Part shown: positions 26,238-35,855 of the stretch, in pieces
Layout of the letters: every line of letters starts with the position of its first letter
Numbering within the stretch: the stretch's first letter is position 1
Origin: Acidimicrobiales bacterium
GTDB taxonomy: Bacteria; Actinomycetota; Acidimicrobiia; Acidimicrobiales; JAVJTC01
NCBI GenBank assembly: GCA_040219085.1
Contig: JAVJTC010000040.1
Span: 62,001-126,000, forward strand
Length of the DNA stretch: 64,000 nucleotides
Reading direction: 5' to 3'
The notes under the pieces: generated by a model
The model's input: the letters and a program-made list of their open reading frames with translations, nothing else
What the model was told of the DNA's origin: nothing
Database searches by the model: none
Position numbers and translations under genes: made by a program

Positions 26238-27500
26238 GTGGCCGAGCGCCCCAACTTCCGCGCCCCCCGGGGCACCCGTGACATCCTCCCGCCCGAGTCG
26301 GATCGTCGACGTGCGCTCGTCGACGCGTTCGCCGATGAGGCCGCCCGGGCCGGCTACGGCGAGATCGTGTCGCCGATCTTCGAGGAGATCGGCGTCTTCC
26401 TGCGGGTCGGCGAGCAGACCGAGATCGTCACCAAGGAGATGTACGACTTCCACGACCGTGACGACCGGCACATGGCGCTGCGCCCGGAGCTGACCGCGTC
26501 GGTGGTGCGTGCCTTCGTCCAGGAGCGGCCGACGCTGCCGTGGAAGGTCTGGTACGAGGGGCCACAGTTCCGTTACGAGAAGCCCCAGGCCGGCCGGTAC
26601 CGCCAGTTCAGCCAGGTCGGGATCGAGATGCTCGGGACCGATGACCCAGCCGCCGACGTCGAGGTGATCGCGCTGGCGGACCGCTTCTGGAACCGCCTCG
26701 GCCTGCGTGGTGTGCGGCTCGGCGTCAACTCCCTCGGCGATGAGCAGTCCCGGCCGCGGTACCTGGCGGCCCTGTGTGCCCACTTCGAGTCCCACGCGGC
26801 GGATCTCAGCGAGCAGTCCCGTGAGACCCTGGTCAGGAACCCCCTGAGGGTCCTGGACTCCAAGCGGCCCGAAGACGCCGGGGTGATCGCCGCCGCCCCC
26901 GTGATGGTGGACCACCTCGACGGCGAGACGGCCGAGCACTTCGCCGCGGTGACGGCCGGGCTGGACGCGTTGGGGATCGACCACGAGATCTCGCCACGCC
27001 TGGTGCGGGGCCTGGACTACTACACGCGCACGACCTTCGAGTTCGCGGCCGATTCCCTCGACGCCGCCCAGAACGCGGTGGGCGGCGGCGGCCGCTATGA
27101 CCGCCTGGCCGAGGAGATGGGCGGACCTGCCACCCCCGGCATCGGTTTCGCGCTCGGCGTGGACCGCATCCTGTTGGCATGCGACGCCGAGGGTGCCTTC
27201 GCCGCGCCGCCGCCGTCGGTGACGGTCTTCGTCGTCGACGCCACGGACGGCACCGCGGCCACTGCGCTGTGCGACGAGCTGCGCCGGGCGGGAATCGGTG
27301 CCGATCGCGCCTTCGACGGGCGTTCCATGAAGGCGCAGATGAAGGTCGCGGATCGCAGCGGGGCACGCTACGCGGCCATCATCGGCGATGACGAGCTCGC
27401 CGCCGGGACCGTGACATTGCGACCGCTGCGCGCCGACGAGGACCAGGTTGCCGTTCCCCGCGGCACGATGGTCGACGAGATCCGCAAGAGACTGCTGTGA
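26238..27500 (+). CDS. hisS: Histidyl-tRNA synthetase
   Basis: 420 residues, GTG start. Class II synthetase: FRAPRGTRDILPPES N-terminus, motif 1 region YGEIVSPIFEE, motif 2 WYEGPQFRYEKPQAGRYRQFSQVG, the histidine-binding LVRGLDYYTRTTFE, GGGGRYDRLAEEMGG, motif 3 GIGFALGVDRIL, and an anticodon domain of about 90 residues. aspS follows after 16 bases with its own ribosome binding site, the common hisS-aspS pair. Confidence 0.97.
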   Translation: MAERPNFRAPRGTRDILPPESDRRRALVDAFADEAARAGYGEIVSPIFEEIGVFLRVGEQTEIVTKEMYDFHDRDDRHMALRPELTASVVRAFVQERPTLPWKVWYEGPQFRYEKPQAGRYRQFSQVGIEMLGTDDPAADVEVIALADRFWNRLGLRGVRLGVNSLGDEQSRPRYLAALCAHFESHAADLSEQSRETLVRNPLRVLDSKRPEDAGVIAAAPVMVDHLDGETAEHFAAVTAGLDALGIDHEISPRLVRGLDYYTRTTFEFAADSLDAAQNAVGGGGRYDRLAEEMGGPATPGIGFALGVDRILLACDAEGAFAAPPPSVTVFVVDATDGTAATALCDELRRAGIGADRAFDGRSMKAQMKVADRSGARYAAIIGDDELAAGTVTLRPLRADEDQVAVPRGTMVDEIRKRLL

Positions 27501-27516
27501 ACCCGAAGAGGAACCT

Positions 27517-29307
27517 GTGAGCGACACCGAGATCGACGAAGAGACCTACTACGCACAGCTGGCCGCGGCCCGTGGCATGCGGTCGGACTACTGCGGTGAG
27601 CTCGGCGCGGACGACGTCGACCGCCGGGTGGCCGTGTGCGGCTGGGTGGACCGTCGCCGCGAGCACGGCGAGAAGCTCGCCTTCATCGACCTGCGGGACC
27701 ACACCGGTGTGGTGCAGTGCGTGGTCGACGAGCGCCTCGACCTGCGCGCCGAGTTCGTCGTGCGGATCGAGGGCACCGTCGTGGCCCGTCCCGAGGGCAT
27801 GGAGAACCCCATGCTCACAACCGGCGACATCGAGCTGCACGACTGCGAGGTCGAGATCCTCAACGTCGCCGAGCCGCCACCGTTTCCGATGCACAGTCGT
27901 CGTGAGATCGACGAGGGCATCCGGCTGCGGCACCGCTACGTGGACCTGCGCCGCCCCAAGATGCAGGACAACCTGCGGACCAGGGCGATCGTGAACTCGG
28001 CGGTGCGCACGGCCATGGAGGACCAGGGGTTCGTCGAGATCGAGACCCCGATGCTCGTGGCGTCCACGCCCGAGGGCGCCCGGGACTTCGTCGTTCCGTC
28101 GAGGCTGCACCCGGGTCGCTTCTACGCGCTGCCCCAGAGCCCCCAGCTGTTCAAGCAGCTGTGCATGGTCGGCGGCATCGACCGGTACTTCCAGATCGCC
28201 CGTTGCCTGCGTGACGAGGACCTGCGCGCCGATCGCCAGTTCGAGTTCATGCAGCTCGACGCCGAGGCGGCGTTCGTGGGTCAGGAGGACGTCATCGAGG
28301 TCATCTCCTACGCGGTGGCGTCGGCGACCGAGGCGGTGACAGGGGAGTGGCCCGAGAACTTCTCCACGATGACCTGGCACGACGCAATGGAGACCTACGG
28401 CTCCGACAAACCCGACGTGCGTTTCGGCATGACGCTCGTGGAGCTCTCGGACCTGTTCGAGGGGACCGAGGCGCGCGTGTTCCAGGTGGACTGCGTGAAG
28501 GCGATCGTCGCGTCCGGAGGTGCAGAGCTCGGCCGCAACCGCATCGACGAGCTGACCGACATGTGCAAGCGCTGGGGGGCGAAGGGGCTCGCCTGGTTCC
28601 GGGTCGGCGAGGACCTCGAACTCGACGGGGCGCTCACCAAGTTCATGTCCGAGACCGAGCTCGCCGAACTTCCCCGGCGTCTCGAGGCCGAACCCGGAGA
28701 CCTCCTTCTCCTCATCGCCGACAAGCGCCGGGTGGTCAACCACGTCCTGGGTCTTCTGCGCCTCGAGCTGGGCCGGCCCCCCGTCAACGAGGGCGGTCTC
28801 AACTTCCTGTGGGTCACCGAGTTCCCCCTCTTCGAGGCGCTCGACGAGGCGGGTGACCCGATCTCCGCGCACCATCCGTTCACGATGCCGCACCCCGACG
28901 ACGTCGATCTGATCGTGCGTGGCGGTGGGGAGCAGCTGCTGCGGGTGCGTTCCCAGGCCTACGACCTCGTCCTGAACGGCTGGGAGCTCGGTTCGGGCAG
29001 CGTCCGTATCCACGACTCCGACATCCAGAAGCAGGTCTTCGCCGTCCTCGGGATCAGCGAGGAGGAGGCGGAGGCGAAGTTCGGCTTCCTGCTCGACGCC
29101 TTCCGGTTCGGCGCGCCGCCCCACGCCGGCTTCGCGTTCGGCCTGGACCGTCTCTGTGCGTTGCTGCTCGGCGAGGAGAACATCCGCGAGGTCATCGCGT
29201 TCCCCAAGACCCAGTCGGGCACGGATCCGCTCACGAACGCGCCGAGCGAGATAGATCCCCGTCACGTCGAGGAGCTCGGTCTGCGTGTGCTGCCGCCGAG
29301 CACCTGA
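27517..29307 (+). CDS. aspS: Aspartyl-tRNA synthetase
   Basis: 596 residues. GTG at 27517 is chosen for AGAGGA about 5 bases upstream; earlier codons lie in hisS. OB-fold anticodon domain (GWVDRRREHGEKLAFIDLRDHTG), class II catalytic core with RHRYVDLRRP, SPQLFKQLCMVGG, CLRDEDLRADRQFEFMQLD, the bacterial GAD insertion, and motif 3 GFAFGLDRLCALL. Whether it also charges tRNA-Asn (non-discriminating) cannot be decided without looking for asnS and gatCAB. Confidence 0.97.
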   Translation: MSDTEIDEETYYAQLAAARGMRSDYCGELGADDVDRRVAVCGWVDRRREHGEKLAFIDLRDHTGVVQCVVDERLDLRAEFVVRIEGTVVARPEGMENPMLTTGDIELHDCEVEILNVAEPPPFPMHSRREIDEGIRLRHRYVDLRRPKMQDNLRTRAIVNSAVRTAMEDQGFVEIETPMLVASTPEGARDFVVPSRLHPGRFYALPQSPQLFKQLCMVGGIDRYFQIARCLRDEDLRADRQFEFMQLDAEAAFVGQEDVIEVISYAVASATEAVTGEWPENFSTMTWHDAMETYGSDKPDVRFGMTLVELSDLFEGTEARVFQVDCVKAIVASGGAELGRNRIDELTDMCKRWGAKGLAWFRVGEDLELDGALTKFMSETELAELPRRLEAEPGDLLLLIADKRRVVNHVLGLLRLELGRPPVNEGGLNFLWVTEFPLFEALDEAGDPISAHHPFTMPHPDDVDLIVRGGGEQLLRVRSQAYDLVLNGWELGSGSVRIHDSDIQKQVFAVLGISEEEAEAKFGFLLDAFRFGAPPHAGFAFGLDRLCALLLGEENIREVIAFPKTQSGTDPLTNAPSEIDPRHVEELGLRVLPPST

Positions 29308-29335
29308 CCGGCGGATCTGACGGGCCGGCCGGGAC

Positions 29336-30679
29336 ATGGGCGACGACCTGTTCTCCGCCGCGGCTGCGATGGAGCTCGCCCGGACCCAGCCGCTCGCGGC
29401 GCGTCTGCGCCCGAAGACCCTCGACGAGATCGTCGGACAGCGCCACCTCCTCGCCAAGGGTCGGCCGCTGCGCAGCCTGATCGAGGCCGATCGCCTGTCG
29501 TCGGTGATCCTGTGGGGTCCCGCGGGGACGGGCAAGACGACGATCGCGCAGGTGGTCGCGTCCTCGACGGCCAAGACGTTCGTCCAGCTCAGCGCGGTCA
29601 CCGCGACCGTGAAAGACGTGCGGGGCGAGATCGCAGCTGCCGAGCAGCGCCTCGGTGAACACGGACGGGGGACCATCCTGTTCCTCGACGAGGTCCACCG
29701 CTTCAACAAGGCCCAGCAGGACACGCTGCTACCGGCCGTGGAGTCGGGCCTGCTCGTGCTCATCGGCGCGACGACGGAGAACCCGTTCTTCGAGATCAAC
29801 CCGCCGCTGTTGAGCCGTTCGACGTTGTTCCGCCTCGAGCCGCTCGACGACGACTCCGTCGCCGAGCTCGTGCGACGCGGGCTGTCGGTGGAAGGCGCGG
29901 CGGCGGCTGACGACGCCATCGCACAACTCGTGGCCAGGGTCGGCGGTGACGGCCGCCATGCCCTCGTCGCCACAGAGGTGGCGGTCGCCCTCGCTCGCTC
30001 GGAGGCGGACACCGACGACGGGGCCGGCGCCGGTACCGGTGAGCCGGTCGTCACCGTGGAACACATGACGGCGGCCCTGGACACGCGCGCCTTCCGCTAC
30101 GGGCGCGACGACCACTACGACACGATCTCGGCGTTCATCAAGTCCATCCGGGGTTCGGATCCCGACGCGGGGCTCTACTGGATGGTGAGGATGCTCGAGG
30201 CGGGCGAAGATGCCCGCTTCATCGCCCGCCGCCTCATCGTTCTCGCCTCTGAGGACATCGGGATGGCCGACCCCCACGCGCTGCCGCTGGCCATCGCCGC
30301 GTCGGCCGCGGTCGAGCACGTCGGGCTGCCCGAGGCGAGGATCAACCTCGCCCATGTGGTCGTCTATCTGGCGACGGCACCGAAGTCGAACCGGTCCTAC
30401 GTCGCGCTCGGTCGCGCGGAGGCCGACGTGCGTGAGCGGGGCGGTGAGGTGCCCGTGCACCTGCGTGACCGCCACTACCGCGGTGCCGAGGTCCTCGGCC
30501 ACGGTGAGGGGTACGACTATCCTCACGACGACGCCCGGGGCTGGGTGCCCCAGCAGTACCGTCCCCCCGAGGTGGCGGACAACGCCTACTACGAGCCGTC
30601 GCCGCACGGAGCGGAGGGGTCGTTGCACCGGACCTGGTGGTCGGTGCACCGCGCCGAAGACGACCGACACGACGACTGA
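29336..30679 (+). CDS. rarA: Replication-associated recombination protein RarA (MgsA)
   Basis: 447 residues. AAA+ ATPase related to clamp loaders: PLAARLRPKTLDEIVGQRHLL, Walker A GPAGTGKTT, Walker B LFLDEVHRFNKAQQD, sensor 1 LIGATTENPFFEIN, then the RarA-specific C-terminal part HYDTISAFIKSIRGSDPDAGLYWMVRMLEAGEDARFIARRL and GAEVLGHGEGYDYPHDD. Acts at stalled replication forks. Last 40 residues are extra and Trp/His/Asp-rich. The same aspS-rarA order is common in actinobacteria. Confidence 0.95.
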   Translation: MGDDLFSAAAAMELARTQPLAARLRPKTLDEIVGQRHLLAKGRPLRSLIEADRLSSVILWGPAGTGKTTIAQVVASSTAKTFVQLSAVTATVKDVRGEIAAAEQRLGEHGRGTILFLDEVHRFNKAQQDTLLPAVESGLLVLIGATTENPFFEINPPLLSRSTLFRLEPLDDDSVAELVRRGLSVEGAAAADDAIAQLVARVGGDGRHALVATEVAVALARSEADTDDGAGAGTGEPVVTVEHMTAALDTRAFRYGRDDHYDTISAFIKSIRGSDPDAGLYWMVRMLEAGEDARFIARRLIVLASEDIGMADPHALPLAIAASAAVEHVGLPEARINLAHVVVYLATAPKSNRSYVALGRAEADVRERGGEVPVHLRDRHYRGAEVLGHGEGYDYPHDDARGWVPQQYRPPEVADNAYYEPSPHGAEGSLHRTWWSVHRAEDDRHDD

Positions 30680-30712
30680 ATCCCCGCCCGCCCGAGACAC
30701 GAGGAGAACCCG

Positions 30713-31111
30713 ATGTCAGCAGCAGACCTCGCCATCGTGATCTTGAGTGTCGTCAGCGTCCTCACGGTGGGAGCCCTGGTGGCTGTGCTGTTCGTCGTGA
30801 CGCGTGCGGTCACCGATCTGCGCCGCTCGGTCGACGAGCTCCACGACGAGGTCGTCCCACTCGTGCGTGACCTCGAGGCCAGTTCCGAGAGGGTGGTGAA
30901 CGGCCTCGAGCGCGCCGACGGACTTCTGGATCGGGCGGACGAGGTCTCGGCCCGCGCCGACACGCTGTCGAGGGTGACCTACCAGGCCATCGCAGACCCC
31001 GTCATCAAGACGACTGCCGTCCTCAAGGGCGCCGGTGCGATGGGACGTCGCCTACGCGGCCGCAGGGCGCAAGCGGCTCACGACGATGTGCAGCGACGGG
31101 AGGTCGGCTGA
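30713..31111 (+). CDS. DUF948-like membrane-anchored protein
   Basis: 132 residues with GAGGAGA 6 bases before the ATG. One N-terminal membrane helix (about 5-29) followed by a coiled-coil-like region (VTDLRRSVDELHDEVVPLVRDLEASSERV) typical of DUF948/YtxG proteins, then a basic tail. Similar genes precede alaS in many actinobacteria. Function unknown. Its stop shares a base with the next ATG. Confidence 0.75.
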   Translation: MSAADLAIVILSVVSVLTVGALVAVLFVVTRAVTDLRRSVDELHDEVVPLVRDLEASSERVVNGLERADGLLDRADEVSARADTLSRVTYQAIADPVIKTTAVLKGAGAMGRRLRGRRAQAAHDDVQRREVG

Positions 31112-31377
31112 TGTTCGGCAGGACGATGGCCTTCGGCGCGGGTATCAGCGTCGGCATGGCCGGTGGTTGGTACGTCAAGCGGCAGGTGCGACGCCAGATG
31201 GAGCGGGTGGCACCCGATCAACTCGTCGACGAGGTCGGCGTACGGATCCGGCGCGCCGGTGGCGAACTGCGTGCCGCGGTGAGTGAGGGTCGCGACGTGA
31301 TGCGTCGCTACGCGTCAGAGGCCCAGGCCGAACTCGAGGTCCAGCGGCGGCGCGGTTCGCTGCGGGCTGTGTCCTGA
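31111..31377 (+). CDS. Small protein with N-terminal membrane segment, upstream of alaS
   Basis: 88 residues, ATG overlapping the previous stop. A short hydrophobic start (FGAGISVGMAGGWYV) is followed by a basic helical domain (KRQVRRQMERV) and a mixed-charge helix. It resembles the small conserved proteins found between the DUF948 gene and alaS in actinobacteria, whose role is unknown. Coupled to the previous gene. Confidence 0.65.
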   Translation: MFGRTMAFGAGISVGMAGGWYVKRQVRRQMERVAPDQLVDEVGVRIRRAGGELRAAVSEGRDVMRRYASEAQAELEVQRRRGSLRAVS

Positions 31378-31385
31378 CCCACAGA

Positions 31386-31391
31386 TAGGCT
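31386..31391 (+). promoter_or_regulatory. Candidate -10 of a leaderless alaS transcript
   Basis: TAGGCT, the same hexamer as ahead of hisS, ends 8 bases before the alaS ATG; CGCCTGCG between lacks a ribosome binding site. Confidence 0.5.
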
Positions 31392-31399
31392 CGCCTGCG

Positions 31400-33970
31400 A
31401 TGGAGGCCCGGAAGCTCCGCGCGTCGTTCACCGACTTCTTCTCGCAGAGAGGTCACACGGTCGCGCCCTCGGCGAGCCTCATACCCCACGACCCGACTCT
31501 GTTGTTCACGGTGGCGGGCATGGTGCCGTTCAAGCCGTACTTCCTCGGCACCGAGACGCCGCCCTACCGCCGCGCGACGACGGTGCAGAAGTGCGTGCGC
31601 GCCGGTGGCAAGCACAACGACCTCGATGAGATCGGGCGCACCCGTCGCCACCTGACTTTCTTCGAGATGCTCGGGAACTTCAGCTTCGGGGACTACTTCA
31701 AGGCCGATGCCATCCCGTGGGCGTGGGAGTTCTCCACCGAGGTGCTCGGCTTCGACGTGGACCGGCTGTGGGTGACGGTGCACCTCTCCGACGACGAGGC
31801 GGCCGAGATCTGGATCGACGAGGTCGGGCTTGCCCCGCAGAGACTCCAGCGCCTCGACGAGGACAACTACTGGCGGATGGCCGACACCGGACCCAACGGC
31901 CCCTCGTCGGAGATCTTCTACGACAAGGGCCCGGCGTTCGGTCACGACGGCGGCCCAGCCGAGGGTGGACACGAGCGTTTCCTCGAGTTCTGGAACCTGG
32001 TCTTCATGCAGTTCGACGCCCGCCCCGACGGGACCCAGGAGCCGCTGCCTGCGCCGTCGATCGACACCGGCGCGGGCCTCGAGCGCATCCTCACCCTGGT
32101 CCAGGGCGTGGACTCCGTCTTCGAGATCGACGAGATGGCCCGTCTGGTGGACAAGGCGGCCGAGCTGAGCGGTACGCCGCTCGGCCGTGCCGACGAGTCC
32201 GACGTCTCCCTGCGGATCCTGGCCGAGCACGCCCGCACGATGACGTTCCTCATCGCCGACGGTGTCGTGCCGTCCAACGAGGAGCGGGGCTACGTGCTGC
32301 GACGCATCATGCGCCGGGCGATCCGCCACGCATACCTGCTCGGCGTCGAGGACCCGGTCACGCCGGCCCTCGTCGACGAGGTGATCGACGTGATGGGGTC
32401 GGACTACCCCGACATCGCGGACCGCCACGAGCTCGTACGGGGGATCGTCGAGCGCGAGGAGGTCCGGTTCCGCGAGACGCTGCGGACCGGGTCCACGCTC
32501 CTCGACGAGTCTCTCGACGCCGTCGCCGAGGGAGGGACACTTCCCGGCCAGGTCGCCTTCACCCTCCACGACACGTACGGGTTCCCCCTGGAGGTCACCG
32601 AGGAGGTGGCCCGTGAGCGAGGCCTGTCGGTCGACCGGGACGCGTTCGACACGGCCATGTCCGAACAGCGGCGTCGGGCCCGGGCCGATCACGACGCCAA
32701 GACCGCTGCAGGGGGAGACGTCTCCGATTATCAGGCCATTCTCGCCGACAACGGTGAGACGGACTTCGTCGGGCGCGCCACCGACACCGTCGCCGACGCA
32801 CGCGTCCTCGCCGTGACCGCGGACGGGATCGTCTTGGACCGCACGCCCTTCTACGCCGAGTCCGGTGGCCAGGTGGGCGACACGGGGACGATCACCGACG
32901 GCGATGTCACCGTGGCTGTCACGGACTGCACCTTCGTTGTGGCGGGTCTGCACCTGCATCACACCGACGGGCCCGCTGCGGGCGTCGCCGTAGGGGACAC
33001 GGTCACAGCGTCCATCGACACGGGGCGGCGCGCCGCAATCCGGCGCAATCACACCGCCACCCACATCCTGCACTGGGCCCTGCGCGAGGTACTGGGTGAC
33101 CACGTCAAGCAGCAGGGCTCGGAGGTCGGGCCCCGTCGCCTCCGCTTCGACTTCTCCCACTTCGAGGCGGTGACCCCCGCCGAGATCGCCCGCATCGAGG
33201 ACCTGTCGAACGACGAGATCCTCACGAACGGCCGCGTCCGCCACTTCGAGACGACGATGGAGGAGGCGACGGCACTCGGGGCGATTGCCTTCTTCGGTGA
33301 CAAGTACGGCGATGTGGTGAGGGTCCTCGAGGCCGGCGGCCACTCCGTGGAGCTGTGCGGTGGCACCCATGTCGGCGCGCTCGGTGACATCGGGCCCGTC
33401 AAGATTGTCTCCGAGGGTTCCATCGGGTCCAACATCCGACGGATAGAGGCGGTGACCGGCACGGCGCCAATCGATCTGTTGCGCGCGGACGAGGCACGCA
33501 TCGCCGCCGCGGCCGACCATCTCGGTGTGCCCCCCGATGACCTCGTGGCCGGTGCCCAGAAACGGGCTGCTGAACTGAAGGCCCTGCGGGACGAACTCAA
33601 GGTCCTGCGCCGCCAGGCCGCCGTCGGGCGGGCCGGAGAGCTCGCCGACGCAGCCGTGGACGGTGTCGTGGTCGCGCGGGTGGACGACATCGACCGCGAC
33701 GGCCTGCGTGACCTGGCGGTCGCCGTGCGGGATCGTGAGGGTGTGCGCGCGGTGGTACTCGGCGCCGCTCCCGACGGTGGTGGGGTGGCGCTCGTGGCGG
33801 CGGTCCTCGCAGACAGCGGCCTGCACGCCAGTGACCTGTTGAGCGACGCCGCGAAGGCGGTGAAGGGCGGTGGTGGCAAGAGCCCCGAGTTGGCTGTCGC
33901 CGGTGGCAAGGACCCCGAAGCGCTCGACGAGGCGCTCGACCTGGTCCGCCGCGCCGCCGGGGTGGCGTGA
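31400..33970 (+). CDS. alaS: Alanyl-tRNA synthetase
   Basis: 856 residues. Catalytic core (LRASFTDFFSQRGHTVAPSASLIP, RRHLTFFEMLGNFSFGDYFK), a tRNA-recognition domain, the editing domain with zinc-site residues H551-TAT-H555 and C653-GGT-H657, and the C-terminal oligomerisation/C-Ala domain ending in the glycine-rich GGGGKSPELAVAGGKDP. Charges tRNA-Ala and clears Ser/Gly mischarges. The stop overlaps the ruvX GTG. Confidence 0.98.
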   Translation: MEARKLRASFTDFFSQRGHTVAPSASLIPHDPTLLFTVAGMVPFKPYFLGTETPPYRRATTVQKCVRAGGKHNDLDEIGRTRRHLTFFEMLGNFSFGDYFKADAIPWAWEFSTEVLGFDVDRLWVTVHLSDDEAAEIWIDEVGLAPQRLQRLDEDNYWRMADTGPNGPSSEIFYDKGPAFGHDGGPAEGGHERFLEFWNLVFMQFDARPDGTQEPLPAPSIDTGAGLERILTLVQGVDSVFEIDEMARLVDKAAELSGTPLGRADESDVSLRILAEHARTMTFLIADGVVPSNEERGYVLRRIMRRAIRHAYLLGVEDPVTPALVDEVIDVMGSDYPDIADRHELVRGIVEREEVRFRETLRTGSTLLDESLDAVAEGGTLPGQVAFTLHDTYGFPLEVTEEVARERGLSVDRDAFDTAMSEQRRRARADHDAKTAAGGDVSDYQAILADNGETDFVGRATDTVADARVLAVTADGIVLDRTPFYAESGGQVGDTGTITDGDVTVAVTDCTFVVAGLHLHHTDGPAAGVAVGDTVTASIDTGRRAAIRRNHTATHILHWALREVLGDHVKQQGSEVGPRRLRFDFSHFEAVTPAEIARIEDLSNDEILTNGRVRHFETTMEEATALGAIAFFGDKYGDVVRVLEAGGHSVELCGGTHVGALGDIGPVKIVSEGSIGSNIRRIEAVTGTAPIDLLRADEARIAAAADHLGVPPDDLVAGAQKRAAELKALRDELKVLRRQAAVGRAGELADAAVDGVVVARVDDIDRDGLRDLAVAVRDREGVRAVVLGAAPDGGGVALVAAVLADSGLHASDLLSDAAKAVKGGGGKSPELAVAGGKDPEALDEALDLVRRAAGVA

Positions 33971-34398
33971 GGGTCCTCGGCCTGGACCTGGGCACCGTGC
34001 GGATCGGCGTCGCCGTGAGCGACCCGATCGGCATCATCGCCTCGCCCCACTCGGTGATCCGGCGTGGCGGGGACCACGGGGTCGACCACGATGCCATCGC
34101 GGCGCTCGTCTCCGAGCTCGAGGTCGGCCGGGTGGTGGTGGGCCTGCCACTGTCGATGGACGGGTCGCTCGGCCCGGCTGCCACGGCCGCGCTCGACGAG
34201 ATCGACGAGCTGGGTGACCGTCTCGCGGTACCCGTCGAGCCCTACGATGAGCGTCTGACCACGGTGTCCGCCGAGCGTTCGCTGCGTGAGGGGGGTGTCC
34301 GTGGCCGATCACGGCGTGACGTGATCGACAAGGTCGCCGCAGCCGTGATCCTGCAGTCGTGGCTCGACGGCCGACCCTCCCCGGCTCCCGACGCCTGA
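33967..34398 (+). CDS. ruvX: YqgF/RuvX-family putative nuclease
   Basis: 143 residues, GTG in the alaS stop overlap. RNase H-like fold: RVLGLDLGTVRIGVAVSDP, VVVGLPLSMDGS, and YDERLTTVSAE with the conserved Asp/Glu. In bacteria the family takes part in 16S rRNA 5'-end processing and was earlier proposed as a Holliday junction resolvase. The alaS-ruvX-mltG order is the usual one. Confidence 0.93.
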   Translation: MRVLGLDLGTVRIGVAVSDPIGIIASPHSVIRRGGDHGVDHDAIAALVSELEVGRVVVGLPLSMDGSLGPAATAALDEIDELGDRLAVPVEPYDERLTTVSAERSLREGGVRGRSRRDVIDKVAAAVILQSWLDGRPSPAPDA

Positions 34399-34405
34399 CC
34401 CCACC

Positions 34406-35845
34406 ATGACCGACGACACCCGACCAGGATCCGACGACTCTCCCATCGACCCGATGCTGGGTGGTCAGGGCGCGGATTCCATCGACCCGATGCTGGGGGG
34501 CCAGGGCGCGGACGACGACATGGGCGAACCGGGGGATTTGCGGTCCGATCCCCACTGGGGCGACGCGGCTCACCCGGACTCGGAGGCCGACTGGGGCGAT
34601 TCGGACCACGCTGAGCCGTGGGACCTCCATGACGCCGAAGGAGGCGAGCCGTGGGATCCGGCCGCGCCGATGCCCGAGGGGCCGCCGGCCGAACAAGCCC
34701 CCGAGCAGTTCGAGATCCCGGCCTATGACCCGATGGGGGATCCCCGCCTGGCGCAGGAGGACCAGATCCTGCGCCGCAACGAGGACTGGGTACGGCTGCC
34801 CCGGCCGTGGGGTCCCCTGCGACGACTCGGTCTCGTCCTGGCGGCCCTGGTGGTGCTGTTGGGCGGCACGGCGTGGTTCGTGAACGACTGGGTCCAACGC
34901 CAGCTCGACCCGCCCGGTGACCCCGGTGAGATCGTGACGATCGAGATCCCCGACGGCGCGTCCACCAACGACATCGCCCGGATCCTCTCCAACGAGGGGG
35001 TCGTGCCGAACGCCACCGTGGCGCGGTACTACTTCCGGTACAAGAACGCCGGTCCGTTTCTCGCGGGCGAGTACGCGGTGGCCCGCAACAGCGCCGTTTG
35101 GGACGTCCGGGAGGTCCTCGAGGCCGGCCCGATCCCCCGTACCTTCGAGACCATCACCATCCCCGAGGGGCTGTGGCTGACCCAGATCACGCCGCGCCTG
35201 CTCGACCAGTTGCCGGCCTTCGACGCGGTGGAACTCGATCAGGCGCTCGAGGGCGGCCTCGTGCGGTCGCGTTTCCAACCGGCCGGCATCACGACCCTCG
35301 AGGGTCTGCTGTTCCCCGACACCTACGCGATCGACGACGAGTCCGACGCGAACGAGATCGACCTCGTGCGCCGGATGGTGCAACAGATGGACACGGTCCT
35401 GACCGATGTCGGGTACGACTCGGCGGAGGCGGTCACCGGATACACCCCGTACGAGTTGATCATCATCGCCTCGCTGATCGAGGAGGAGGCGTTCGTCCCC
35501 GAGGATCGGGCGAAGATCAGCCGCGTCATCCACAACCGGCTCGAGGCCGGGATGACGTTGGGGATCGACGCGACCGTCCTCTACGCGATCGGTGAGCAGA
35601 AGGAGGAGTTGACCGTGACCGATCTCGCGATCGACTCGCCGTACAACACGCGTCTCTACCCCGGTCTGCCACCGACGCCGATCGCCGCGCCGGGCCGAGC
35701 GGCCCTCGAGGCGGCGCTCGCGCCCGAGCCCGGCCCCTGGCTGTACTACGTCCTCGCCGACGAGGACGGCAGTCACTTCTTCACCGACGACTTCGACGAG
35801 TTCAACCGCCAGGTGGCCGAGTCGCGCGCCGCCGGGATCTTCTGA
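34406..35845 (+). CDS. mltG: Endolytic murein transglycosylase with a long acidic N-terminus
   Basis: 479 residues. Residues 1-140 are cytoplasmic, very acidic and low in complexity, starting with two copies of IDPMLGGQGAD; one membrane helix follows (about 144-163, GLVLAALVVLLGGTAWFV). Then a LysM-like segment (EIPDGASTNDIARILSNEGVV) and the YceG catalytic domain: LEGLLFPDTYAID, IIIASLIEEEAF (catalytic Glu359), SRVIHNRL, DSPYNTRLYPGLPPTPIAAPG, YYVLADEDGSHFFT. Cuts nascent glycan strands to set their length. Start at ATG 34406, 8 bases after ruvX. Confidence 0.95.
   Translation: MTDDTRPGSDDSPIDPMLGGQGADSIDPMLGGQGADDDMGEPGDLRSDPHWGDAAHPDSEADWGDSDHAEPWDLHDAEGGEPWDPAAPMPEGPPAEQAPEQFEIPAYDPMGDPRLAQEDQILRRNEDWVRLPRPWGPLRRLGLVLAALVVLLGGTAWFVNDWVQRQLDPPGDPGEIVTIEIPDGASTNDIARILSNEGVVPNATVARYYFRYKNAGPFLAGEYAVARNSAVWDVREVLEAGPIPRTFETITIPEGLWLTQITPRLLDQLPAFDAVELDQALEGGLVRSRFQPAGITTLEGLLFPDTYAIDDESDANEIDLVRRMVQQMDTVLTDVGYDSAEAVTGYTPYELIIIASLIEEEAFVPEDRAKISRVIHNRLEAGMTLGIDATVLYAIGEQKEELTVTDLAIDSPYNTRLYPGLPPTPIAAPGRAALEAALAPEPGPWLYYVLADEDGSHFFTDDFDEFNRQVAESRAAGIF
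34445..34516 (+). repeat. 36-bp tandem repeat inside mltG
   Basis: Two near-identical 36-base units (34445-34480, 34481-34516) encode IDPMLGGQGADS and IDPMLGGQGADD in the cytoplasmic part of MltG. The unit is a whole number of codons, so copy number can change without breaking the frame. Confidence 0.85.
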
Positions 35846-35855
35846 TCGGACCACG

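Noticed and set aside
27379-30084. A 901-codon minus-strand frame opposite aspS and rarA
   Set aside because: Same antisense effect; the plus strand encodes two full-length known enzymes here.
31175-33826. An 883-codon minus-strand frame opposite alaS
   Set aside because: Complement of the alaS coding sequence with no conserved motif of its own.
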